DNA of 10,204 nucleotides from DATDRS01 sp035291605. GTDB lineage: Bacteria > Chloroflexota > Anaerolineae > Anaerolineales > UBA6663. Below the pieces are notes generated by a model. That model saw only the letters and a program-made list of their open reading frames with translations, was not told the origin of the DNA and made no database searches. A program made the position numbers and the translations under genes. Below, piece by piece: positions 1 to 6,223 of the stretch (positions within the stretch are counted from its first letter, which is position 1; each line of letters begins with the position of its first letter). The stretch spans positions 1-10,204 of the forward strand of contig DATDRS010000121.1 in assembly GCA_035291605.1 (NCBI GenBank), read 5' to 3'.

Positions 1-2091
1 CAGAACTTTGGGTTGTGGCGCGGCACCATACCTGCTCCGCCCAATTCCGACGACGTGTATTGGGACAGCCGCTTTGGTGGTCCGGTGGGTGAGAATGGAC
101 CCAACGGCAGAATTTGTGCCATGGCGGTGAGTGGGAGCGATGTGTATGTTGGGGGAGATTTCAGCATGGCAGGTGGCGTGCCCGCCAGCCGCATTGCCAA
201 GTGGGATAGCGTCTCAAACACCTGGTCGGCCCTGGGGAGTGGCATCACAGGTCCCGGTGGAGTGGGATGTGATGTCCGGGGCATCGCGATAAGCGGGAGC
301 GATGTCTACGTCGGCGGAGCCTTCTCCTCTGCGGGCGGGGTCCCGGGCACCTACGCCATCGCTCGGTGGAATGGAACCAACTGGTCGCCGCTGGGAGGCG
401 GAACGTCAGGCGGCGGTGTAGACGATGTGGCAGTCGATGGGGGGATCGTCTATGTTTCGGGGTTGTTCAGTTCGGTCAACAAAATCGTCAACCCCACCCT
501 CCCAGAGCATTTCTTGAACGTGCAAAGCGTCGCCGGATGGAACGGCCAATGGTTCGCCTTGGGCAGTGGCGCGAATGTTGGCGTGAACAGTACGGCCTCG
601 GCTGTAGAGCCAAGCGGAGGCAATGTATACGTGGGAGGTGGGTTCACTATGGCGGGTGGTGCGCCGGCGAACAATATCGCCAGATGGAATGGGGCAAGCT
701 GGTCGGCACTGGGCAGCGGTGTGAACTCCCTGATCATTGACATCGCGGCCAGTGGGGATGTCGTGTACGCAGGAGGGGCATTCACCACCGCGGGCGGCGC
801 GCTGGCGAACTATATTGCCCGGTGGAATGGAACGAGCTGGTCGTCACTCGGCAGTGGCGTGGGTAGTTTAAGCGGCACGTTTTACGCTGTCGATGGGATC
901 GCGGTGGTTGGAAACGACGCCTACGTGGCCGGAACCTTTACCACGGCGGGTAGTGCGCCCGCCAGCCGTATTGCCCGGTGGAACAACACCGCCGAAACCT
1001 GGTCGCCTCTGGGGAGTGGCCTGAACAGCGATGGGCTGGACGTCGTCCTGGGGGTGAACGGCGTATACGTCGGCGGGCAGTTCTCCACCGCGGGCGGCAA
1101 GCCGTCCAATTTCTTCGGCGTGTGGCACACCGCTATCCCGGCCGGGGGTAGCATCGCCGGGCGCGTGCTTAGCGCCATCAACCAGAACGGGGTGCCGGGC
1201 GCGCGCGTCCAGGCCTGCCGAACGGGCCACGGCGGATGCTTCTGGACAGGCTTCACGGATTCGCAGGGCAATTACCTCGCCATCGGCTTGCCAGACGGCT
1301 CTTATCGAGTCACGGCCTATCCCCCCGCGTCCCACAACCTGCTGCCTAACACTATCGGGCCGCTGACCATCGCCGACGGCAATTCCATTGTCGGTCAGGA
1401 TATTAGCCTCGAGGTCAATCAGCAGCCACCGGCCGGGACCACCATTTCGCCGGTCGCAGGTCAAGCCGGTGGCCTCCCCAGCCTCCATTGGAAGAAGCAG
1501 CTGCAGCTCGTCACCGAGGGGTGCCCGGGCGGCAGCGCCAGCTATCAAATCCTTCAGGATGCCGCTGTGATCAGCAGCGGCCCGCTCACGGAAAGCCCTC
1601 CGCCCCCCGGCCGGTACGTCGGCGCCATCGCGCCGCTCCACCCTAACAGCGGCTACGCGACCATCCGGATCACGATCCAGTGCCCGAATAACTCAACGCA
1701 GACGATCAACTTTGCGGTCTATATCGACCCAAGCGGCACGGTGCGGACCATCCATGGCTTCCCTATCGAGGGCGCGACGGTGACGCTCTCCTACTTTGAC
1801 GCGGCGGCAGGGACCTTCACAATCGTTCCGGCTGGCGACGCCATCATGTCGCCGGCGAACCGCACCAACCCGGACACGACGGATGCCGAGGGTCACTTTG
1901 GCTGGGATGTCGTCGCCGGTTTCTACAAGGTCCGAGCCGAAAAGGCCGGCTGCGTCGCACCGTTCAACGCGGCGCAGCCGTACGTTGAGACGGAGGTTTT
2001 GGTCATACCACCGCCGGTCACCGACCTCGACCTACGGCTGGATTGCGGCCTAAACAATGCGCGTCTGTATCTGCCAATAGTGCAGCGTTGA
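1..2091 (+). CDS. Secreted beta-propeller protein with carboxypeptidase-regulatory-like domains (5' end outside window)
   Basis: The frame is open to the first base of the window (QNFGLWRG...), so the N-terminus and any signal peptide lie upstream. The TTG at 13 is only the first possible start inside the window, and residues below count from it. Seven degenerate repeats run from about residue 35 to 378, each with a core like SGSDVYVGGxF(S/T)xAGG followed by IARWNGxxWSxLGSG. That number fits a seven-bladed beta-propeller. Residues about 378-440 (SIAGRVLS...VPGARVQA...TDSQGNYLAIGLPDGSYRV) look like a carboxypeptidase regulatory-like (CNA-B/transthyretin-like) beta-sandwich, and about 574-650 like a second, diverged copy. 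The region between is probably another beta domain. The protein ends LYLPIVQR, a hydrophobic-plus-basic tail I associate with exported Chloroflexota proteins. It is probably extracellular or surface-attached and binding or structural; no catalytic motif is visible. Family placement is confident, the ligand is unknown. Confidence 0.85.
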   Translation, partial: QNFGLWRGTIPAPPNSDDVYWDSRFGGPVGENGPNGRICAMAVSGSDVYVGGDFSMAGGVPASRIAKWDSVSNTWSALGSGITGPGGVGCDVRGIAISGSDVYVGGAFSSAGGVPGTYAIARWNGTNWSPLGGGTSGGGVDDVAVDGGIVYVSGLFSSVNKIVNPTLPEHFLNVQSVAGWNGQWFALGSGANVGVNSTASAVEPSGGNVYVGGGFTMAGGAPANNIARWNGASWSALGSGVNSLIIDIAASGDVVYAGGAFTTAGGALANYIARWNGTSWSSLGSGVGSLSGTFYAVDGIAVVGNDAYVAGTFTTAGSAPASRIARWNNTAETWSPLGSGLNSDGLDVVLGVNGVYVGGQFSTAGGKPSNFFGVWHTAIPAGGSIAGRVLSAINQNGVPGARVQACRTGHGGCFWTGFTDSQGNYLAIGLPDGSYRVTAYPPASHNLLPNTIGPLTIADGNSIVGQDISLEVNQQPPAGTTISPVAGQAGGLPSLHWKKQLQLVTEGCPGGSASYQILQDAAVISSGPLTESPPPPGRYVGAIAPLHPNSGYATIRITIQCPNNSTQTINFAVYIDPSGTVRTIHGFPIEGATVTLSYFDAAAGTFTIVPAGDAIMSPANRTNPDTTDAEGHFGWDVVAGFYKVRAEKAGCVAPFNAAQPYVETEVLVIPPPVTDLDLRLDCGLNNARLYLPIVQR

Positions 2092-2212
2092 GCACTGCGA
2101 CGTTCAAGCGCCGTCCCGCTCGGAGGCCGCTGAACGACAACGGCATGAAAAGCTTCCTGGTCACCGTTCCCATTGACGGCGCGCCAAGCCAAGATAGCCG
2201 TTACTCCACGGC

Positions 2213-2332
2213 CTACCGCCTGCCGGCCGGCTCCCTCCGGTCTTTGACGAGCTGGCGGCAGTCGCCGTCGATCATGCCGGTGGCCACGCGCCAGCCGCGC
2301 GGCGGATAGGTGGCGTAGTCCTTCACCGCCAT
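2213..2332 (-). other. Possible minus-strand coding remnant, unidentified
   Basis: Thirty-nine minus-strand codons (MAVKDYATYPPRGWRVATGM...) use almost only G or C in third positions, which is unlike random sequence and unlike the plus strand here. The same frame stays open further upstream to 2797, but there it crosses the attC site and a plus-strand gene remnant, so only the last 39 codons look protein-like. No good ribosome-binding site precedes the ATG at 2332. I do not recognise a family. It could be the C-terminal scrap of a displaced gene or chance GC skew. The flanking bases 2092-2362 hold no other gene that I can support. Confidence 0.2.
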
Positions 2333-2362
2333 GCCCGATGGCGCTACCCCGGAATAGGAGGC

Positions 2363-2683
2363 ATGTCGCCTGGTTTGAACCCTATGCAGTGGATAGCCGT
2401 TGAAGGCGCAGTGACGCGCGGGCATCAGGTCGCCTCGCGCCGGATAACTCCCAGCCACGCGGCACCATCGAGATGCAGTTGCCGTTTTCAGGATCCGTCG
2501 GTCATCGAAGTCCTCGCGCCGTTCATCGCCGGCCTCGCGTACGGCGGCCGCGCGCAACTGGCGCTTGACCCGGCGGAGATCAGGTTGATCCAATGCACAG
2601 ATTGCACAGACAGGCTCCTGCTGTGTCCATCGCGCCCATTGCCATCTGTGCGAGAAGCGATTACCATCCTGCTCAGTTCGTAA
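2363..2683 (+). pseudogene. Decayed cassette-type hypothetical gene (two frame changes, probable internal deletion)
   Basis: The frame from 2363 (alternative ATG 2384) begins WIAVEGAVTRGHQVAS and later reads DPSVIEVLAPFIAGLAYGG...LALDPAEIRLIQ. Between them the plausible protein continues in another frame, at 2440-2487: PDNSQPRGTIEMQLPF. Reading it needs a one-base loss at 2438-2439 and a return to frame at the TTTT of 2485-2488. From memory, these segments resemble the two ends of a hypothetical protein family common in environmental integron cassettes (VxGxVxRGHxVASG, GTIxMQxPFF, then near the C-terminus HFQDPxxxEVLAP). If so, the middle of the gene is deleted at the second junction. The residues after IRLIQ look unrelated. 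The stop lies 12 bases before the attC at 2696, the usual cassette arrangement. AGGAGG at 2356-2361 is too close to the ATG to be an ideal ribosome-binding site. Function unknown. Confidence 0.5.
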
Positions 2684-2695
2684 GGCTGTAGGGCC

Positions 2696-2765
2696 GGCTA
2701 ACCACGCGCTGCAGTCGACGCCGCTTCGCTGCGCTTCGCGGCGCGCCTGAGCGCGGACGTTGGGC
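2696..2765 (+). other. attC: Integron attC recombination site (strong)
   Basis: The 70-base imperfect inverted repeat begins with GGCTAAC (2696-2702, one base off the RYYYAAC consensus). It ends with GTTGGGC (2759-2765, exact GTTRRRY). The inner boxes are CGCGCTGCAG (2705-2714) and CTGAGCGCG (2747-2755). They pair completely except for G2711, which stays unpaired: the extrahelical base that lets an integron integrase recognise the folded bottom strand. A GC-rich self-complementary tip lies between. By analogy with known attC sites the exchange point is between G2759 and T2760. Position just after a gene remnant is typical of a cassette end. Confidence 0.88.
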
Positions 2766-2885
2766 GGCAGTAGCGCGACACTTGAAATAGAGATCAAGAG
2801 AAAAGATGACTTCTCCCTTGACTTTGATCCAAGCCGGCCCCAGTTGCAGATGGTGCAGCTTATCGAAGTGACAAAGGATAAATGA
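2760..2885 (+). CDS. Possible short cassette ORF or C-terminal gene fragment, unidentified
   Basis: Starting exactly at the predicted attC exchange point, a frame with a TTG at 2760 reads 41 codons. It includes TLEIEIKRKDDFSLDFDPSR and MVQLIEVTKDK, a composition that looks protein-like. There is no ATG near its beginning and no ribosome-binding site, so it may be a gene that lost its 5' end when the cassette formed. Its stop codon overlaps an ATG (ATGA at 2882-2885) that opens a 28-codon frame (MMGATRIELVKLVSLSK..., 2882-2968) preceded by AAGGA. Such overlap is typical of translationally coupled genes. Neither frame is recognised. Both could be chance. Confidence 0.25.
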   Translation: MGGSSATLEIEIKRKDDFSLDFDPSRPQLQMVQLIEVTKDK

Positions 2886-2985
2886 TGGGCGCAACACGAA
2901 TAGAACTAGTTAAACTTGTATCTTTGTCGAAGCAGTCCAGCCTTGTGTCAGCAAGCGCTTGGAGTTGATTGATTGGAGAACGATC

Positions 2986-3507
2986 ATGAACATGAAAGAA
3001 CATATCCTGACAGCGCTGAGAGAGCAATTCAATCGCTGGGAAGAACTGCTCGCGAGCATGAGCGATGAGCAAATCACTGCCCCGCATTTGCCTTCCAATT
3101 GGTCCATCAAAGATGTAATCGCCCATTTGCGGGCCTGGCAGCAGCGTTCCATCGCACGGTTGGAAGCCGCTCTGCTCAATCGGGAACCTGAGTTTCCCAA
3201 GTGGCTTCCAGAGTCAGACCCGGATTCGGAAGGCAATACGGATCAAACTAATGCCTGGATTTATGAAACCTACCGTGCACAGCCCTGGTCAAAGGGACAT
3301 CAGAATTGGAGGGAAGGATTTCTACGGTTCCTGGAATTAGGCGAGGGGATTCCTGAAAAAGACCTACTGGATGCAGGAAGATATCCATGGCTGGAAGGAC
3401 ACCCTCTTGCTTTCATTCTCCTGGCTTCTTATGACCATCATCAAGAGCATCTTGAAAAATTGATTGCCTGGCTGCGGCAGCACGAGAACATGAAGATCGC
3501 CGGATGA
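2986..3507 (+). CDS. ClbS/DfsB-like DinB-fold four-helix bundle protein
   Basis: The 173-residue protein matches the ClbS/DfsB branch of the DinB superfamily in layout. An N-terminal helix (MNMKEHILTALREQFNRWEE) is followed by SNWSIKDVIAHLRAWQ (about residues 37-52), and the C-terminal helix carries YDHHQEHLEKLIAWL (149-163). H47, H151/H152 and H155 occupy the positions used for metal or substrate contacts in DinB proteins. ClbS itself hydrolyses the genotoxin colibactin; related proteins are of uncertain, often detoxifying, function. The start is set at ATG 2986 because GGAG at 2975-2978 lies seven bases upstream; an upstream GTT/TTG start lacks this support. It is cytoplasmic, with no signal or membrane segment. 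It is the first clear gene after the attC at 2765, and its AT-richer codons differ from those of the propeller gene, consistent with independent acquisition. The exact substrate cannot be inferred. Confidence 0.8.
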   Translation: MNMKEHILTALREQFNRWEELLASMSDEQITAPHLPSNWSIKDVIAHLRAWQQRSIARLEAALLNREPEFPKWLPESDPDSEGNTDQTNAWIYETYRAQPWSKGHQNWREGFLRFLELGEGIPEKDLLDAGRYPWLEGHPLAFILLASYDHHQEHLEKLIAWLRQHENMKIAG

Positions 3508-3532
3508 GTGCAGCACCAAACCCATCCATGCA

Positions 3533-3715
3533 AATGGGTTCCAAGATATATCATTCAGTCAGTTGCGGCATACGCCCTACGATCTCACGAAAGCTGCTGA
3601 GCGCATCCGAGCCACGAATTATCCGCAAGCTCAAGAGTTTGCAGCCCATGACGTCCTGCAACCCCAATCAGAGGCAGAAGCACTTGAAGCATTTACCCAG
3701 GTTGAATTGAGGTAA
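3533..3715 (+). pseudogene. Orphan C-terminal gene fragment, unidentified
   Basis: Frame 2 reads 60 sense codons that look convincingly coding: FSQLRHTPYDLTKAAERIRA, then NYPQAQEFAAHDVLQPQSEA and EALEAFTQVELR, then stop. There is no ATG or GTG in this frame after the stop at 3491-3493, so it cannot be a complete gene. A different frame with an ATG at 3504 is open over the same bases, but it gives a basic, serine-rich, non-protein-like product and is taken as a shadow. The fragment is probably the 3' end of a gene whose 5' part was lost when this piece joined the ClbS-like gene. I do not recognise the family. Confidence 0.45.
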
Positions 3716-3765
3716 GTAGGCGGCGTTTGAAATCCAGCGGAGCGGAAGTCCACAGGAGTCTTGAA

Positions 3766-4299
3766 ATGGATACGACTTTGAGAACAAGCATCTGGCAGCA
3801 GTTCGGGGCCGCGATTGACATGCTCGATAATGCCCTGCGCGCCTGTCCCGACCAGCTATGGCGCGACCGCTTATGGAATAACCCGTCGGAGCGACCGGAG
3901 TACTCGCAGTTCTGGTATATTGCCTATCACGCGCTTTTCTGGCTCGACTTTTACCTGTCCGGCTCAGTGGAGGGTTTCGCTCCCCCCGCCCCTTTCACAC
4001 TTGACGAGCTGGACCCGGCGGGTCTGCTTCCTGAAAGGCCATATACCAGGGACGAGCTTCAAGCCTATCTCGATCATGGTCGCCAGAAGTGCCAGGCGAC
4101 GATTGAGTCTCTGACGGATGAGAAGGCGCGTCAACGCTGCGGGTTCGCATGGGGCGAGGTCAGCTTCGCGGAGTTACTTCTATACAACATGCGCCATGTC
4201 CAGGAACATGCCGCACAGCTGAGCCTGATTCTCGGGCAGAAAGTCGGTTCGGCCCCTGGTTGGGTCACGAAGGCGAAGAGCAGGCGCGGCAGTCCATGA
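3766..4299 (+). CDS. DinB family protein (metal-dependent four-helix bundle)
   Basis: The protein has 177 residues. The DinB/YfiT-like fold is indicated by a long N-terminal helix with WQQFGAAIDMLDNAL, then the YIAYHALFWLDFYL helix with H55, and a C-terminal MRHVQEHAAQLSLIL helix with H144 and H148. These three histidines are the classical DinB metal triad. Known members include thiol-dependent transferases (bacillithiol or mycothiol systems) and many unassigned proteins, so only the fold and probable metal binding are inferred. ATG 3766 is chosen over an upstream TTG at 3727 because AGGAG at 3754-3758 sits seven bases before it and the protein aligns naturally from there. It differs strongly from the ClbS-like neighbour, so this is not a tandem duplication. 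A candidate attC follows 20 bases after the stop. Confidence 0.85.
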   Translation: MDTTLRTSIWQQFGAAIDMLDNALRACPDQLWRDRLWNNPSERPEYSQFWYIAYHALFWLDFYLSGSVEGFAPPAPFTLDELDPAGLLPERPYTRDELQAYLDHGRQKCQATIESLTDEKARQRCGFAWGEVSFAELLLYNMRHVQEHAAQLSLILGQKVGSAPGWVTKAKSRRGSP

Positions 4300-4319
4300 G
4301 TGCTTGCAGAGTTGTCGCC

Positions 4320-4419
4320 ACCTAACCCGGCATCCTAAGGACCCTTCTGAACGTAGGAAAGGGCTGAATGGCGCAGCAATGAAAACGGGTTCAGAGCAGA
4401 ACAAGGTGGCGGGTTAGCC
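4320..4419 (+). other. attC: Candidate integron attC site (long, weaker)
   Basis: ACCTAAC (4320-4326) fits RYYYAAC, and the far end GTTAGCC (4413-4419) is one base off GTTRRRY. The outer arms pair well (CTAACCCG with CGGGTTAG), and a second 7-bp arm pairs TCTGAAC (4346-4352) with GTTCAGA (4389-4395). The spacing between arms is longer than usual and the middle contains other small hairpins, so this is less secure than the sites at 2696 and 5269. Its location, 20 bases after a stop codon, supports the call. Confidence 0.45.
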
Positions 4420-4865
4420 GCCCGCCACACCAAAGCGTCGGCTGAGGTTTTTGGGGTGCGCACCTTCGCCGCGGCGTGGCCCGCACCAGTTGGGGCGCAC
4501 GGTCAAACCCATGCCCAAAGAGGATCGGCGCGTCCTAAACGGGGTCGGATGAGCCGCCACCAGTGTCGAAATCACGCGGGAATGGGAGCCAGAACCTGCC
4601 CTGAGCGAAGCCGAAGGGTTGCAGCTCGGGCTCAATCGCACCAGCGCGGGGTGTGGTCTTGCTTTGAGGAGGCGCTTCAGCCATAATACCAGAAGCTCGT
4701 ACGGTGAGCGGCGCTGGCTCCTCGGTTTCTCTGGGGCGGGAATACCGCTTGAGGTATGGCCGGGTGCAGCCGACCGCTTCGCGTGCTAACGGGCCGTCAA
4801 TACCAGCGACCCTCGCGCTCGCGGCGGCTCGCGCCGGGGCCGCTGAGCGGCATGAAGGGAGAACG
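4420..4865 (+). other. Intergenic stretch without a supportable gene
   Basis: No frame here reads like a protein on either strand; the open frames are arginine/alanine/proline-rich GC artefacts. What is visible is a perfect 10-base palindrome GGTGCGCACC (4455-4464), a nearby related TTGGGGCGCAC (4490-4500), a palindromic interspersed repeat (4595-4618), and a GC-rich block at 4780-4855. That block begins GCTAACGGG and contains CCGCTGAGCGG, like an attC left arm and inner box, but it has no right GTTRRRY end. The 5' leader of the VOC gene is included. The length is unusual for a cassette, whose genes normally start close to the preceding attC. Confidence 0.5.
4595..4618. repeat. Short interspersed palindromic repeat
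   Basis: The 20-base core CCCTGAGCGAAGCCGAAGGG (4599-4618) is an imperfect palindrome. I know this motif as a dispersed repeat in Chloroflexota and other environmental genomes, usually as CCCTGAGCGAAGTCGAAGGG. It lies in non-coding DNA. Only one copy is seen in the window, so the repeat status rests on prior knowledge. Confidence 0.5.
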
Positions 4866-5264
4866 ATGGAACCCCGGATCAGTCTGATCACGCTCGGTGT
4901 CGCAGATCTCGAACGAGCTACGCGATTCTACGAAGAGTGTCTCGGTCTCCCGAGACTCAAGACCCCTCCATCCGTGACATTCTTTGAACTGGGCAAGACC
5001 TGGCTCGCACTTTGGCCGCGCGAGAACCTCGCGGCCGATGCAGGCGTCTCACCTGAAGGAACTGGATTTCGCGGATTCTCTCTCGCGCACAACGTACGTT
5101 CTCCGGCCGAAGTCGATGCTTTGCTATCCCGTGTTGCCGAATTCGGGGGCAAGGTCTTGAAGCCGGGGCATTCTACGGACTGGGGCGGTTACAGCGGCTA
5201 TTTTGCGGATCTTGATGGGTTCCTCTGGGAAGTTGCACACAACCCGGGATTCCCCCATGTATAG
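4866..5264 (+). CDS. VOC superfamily (glyoxalase/bleomycin-resistance fold) protein
   Basis: The 132-residue protein has the paired beta-alpha-beta-beta-beta modules of the vicinal oxygen chelate fold. The N-terminal module starts ISLITLGVADLERATRFYEE (residues 5-24), and the second ends with YFADLDGFLWEVAHNPGF. E122 is at the usual position of the C-terminal metal ligand. No histidine is apparent at the first ligand position, so metal binding may be incomplete. Relatives include glyoxalases, dioxygenases and antibiotic-binding proteins; this subtype (FAD.DGFLWEVAHNPGF) has no firmly assigned reaction. ATG 4866 is supported by AGGGAG at 4857-4862. Upstream in-frame codons are arginine/alanine-rich leader sequence and are rejected. 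The stop lies four bases before a clear attC, so this gene and site form a textbook cassette. Confidence 0.85.
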   Translation: MEPRISLITLGVADLERATRFYEECLGLPRLKTPPSVTFFELGKTWLALWPRENLAADAGVSPEGTGFRGFSLAHNVRSPAEVDALLSRVAEFGGKVLKPGHSTDWGGYSGYFADLDGFLWEVAHNPGFPHV

Positions 5265-5268
5265 GGCC

Positions 5269-5327
5269 GCCCAACAAGCGGCTCAACCCGACGCGCTGAC
5301 GCGCGCGGGTTAGCCGTGGCGTTGGTG
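5269..5327 (+). other. attC: Integron attC recombination site (strong)
   Basis: This 59-base imperfect inverted repeat has GCCCAAC (5269-5275, exact RYYYAAC) at the left. At the right is GTTGGTG (5321-5327), which departs from GTTRRRY at the last two bases. The inner boxes CGGCTCAACCC (5279-5289) and GGGTTAGCCG (5307-5316) pair fully except for C5284, which stays unpaired as the extrahelical base. The tip pairs CGCG with CGCG. It follows the VOC gene stop by four bases. The non-consensus right end may reduce recombination. Confidence 0.82.
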
Positions 5328-5382
5328 CGGCTAAGGCCCACGTTGTAAGATCTTCTCTCCTCAGCAACCCGTCTGGTGACTT

Positions 5383-6193
5383 ATGGACGAGTATCTTCAA
5401 GCCAATCAAAGACTCTGGGATCAGTGGACCACTGAGCATGAAAAGTCGCCATTTTACGACCTGGCGGGTTTCCGGGCGGGAAAAGACCGGCTGCGTTCCA
5501 TCGAACTCTCCGAACTCGGAAATGTGGCCGGAAAATCGCTCCTCCACCTGCAGTGTCATTTTGGAATGGATACCCTCGCCTGGGCGCGGCGCGGCGCCGC
5601 CGTCACGGGCGTAGACCTCTCGGGAAAATCCATCGCGCTTGCGCGTTCACTCGGCCAGGAACTGAATATCCCCGCGCAATTCCATTGCTCAGACATTGAT
5701 CAGCTCCCCGGCAGGCTATCGGGCGAATTCGACATTGTCTTCACGTCGTATGGCGTCTTACATTGGCTCCGGGACTTACGCCGGTGGGGGCGAGATCATC
5801 GCGCACTTCCTCAAGCCCCAGGGGATCTTCTACATCGTCGAAGATCATCCGTTTTTTCGCGTCTTTCGGGCTGAGGCGGAAGCAGACCTCAAAGTGGACC
5901 GCCCCTATTTCTTCTCGGAAGCGCCTGAGCAGATCGCCATGACCGGCTCGTATGCCACCGATCACCAGGGCGACATGGCGACCTTTTACATCTGGAATCA
6001 TAGTCTTGGCGAAGTGCTGAATGCGCTCATTGGCGCCGGGCTGCGCATCGAATATCTGCACGAGTTCCCCTATGCCGCCCGAGCGAAATTTCCGTTTATG
6101 GAGAAAGGCTCGGATGGATGGTGGCGGCTGCCCGCGCAGCAGCACGGCATGATCCCTTTCTTGTTTTCGCTGCAAGCGCGGAAGCCGGGTTGA
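5383..6193 (+). pseudogene. Class I SAM-dependent methyltransferase, interrupted by a +1 frameshift
   Basis: Two overlapping frames together encode one methyltransferase of about 269 residues, the usual family length. The first frame gives motif I, LLHLQCHFGMDTLAWARRGA (residues 53-72), then VTGVDLS with D78 as the likely ribose-binding acid, and FDIVFTSYGVLHWL (116-129). The second frame continues GEIIAHFLKPQGIFYIVEDH and ends FLFSLQARKPG. The switch falls at the five-G run 5786-5790; with four Gs the frames join as RRWGEIIAHF. Uncorrected, the first frame ends at 5874 with a scrambled tail lacking the C-terminal half. The LQCHFGxDTLxWARxGAxVTGVDxS signature marks a common small-molecule methyltransferase group without assigned substrate. 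The ATG at 5383 is preceded by a weak GGTGA. Either a true inactivating mutation or a homopolymer sequencing error could explain the break. Confidence 0.8.
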
Positions 6194-6210
6194 AGCGAGT
6201 CAGGTTAGGC
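6186..6210 (+). other. attC-like right half-site 1 (weak)
   Basis: CGGGTTGAAGCG followed by GTTAGGC (6204-6210, exact GTTRRRY) resembles the right arm of the half-site at 9389-9412 with small insertions. It overlaps the end of the methyltransferase frame. No matching RYYYAAC left arm is found upstream. Confidence 0.25.
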
Positions 6211-6223
6211 CGAGGAGTGGACG

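Noticed and set aside
868..1641. Minus-strand open frame of 257 codons inside the propeller gene
   Set aside because: It lies opposite a strongly supported repeat protein and its translation is arginine-rich without domain features.
3504..3710. Plus-strand frame with ATG overlapping the ClbS-like stop
   Set aside because: The ATGA overlap is tempting, but the translation is basic and low in structure, while another frame over the same bases looks coding.
4342..4363. CCCTT ... AAGGG hairpin as a terminator after the DinB gene
   Set aside because: The stem is only five base pairs, the loop is long and no T run follows; it lies inside the candidate attC.
4780..4855. attC-like block before the VOC gene (GCTAAC ... 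CCGCTGAGCGG)
   Set aside because: It has no GTTRRRY right end and the arms do not pair in the attC pattern; kept only as part of the intergenic description.
4535..4891. Minus-strand open frame of 118 codons over the intergenic stretch and VOC start
   Set aside because: It is alanine/arginine/proline-rich, contains the interspersed repeat in translation, and overlaps the well-supported VOC start. It looks like a GC artefact.
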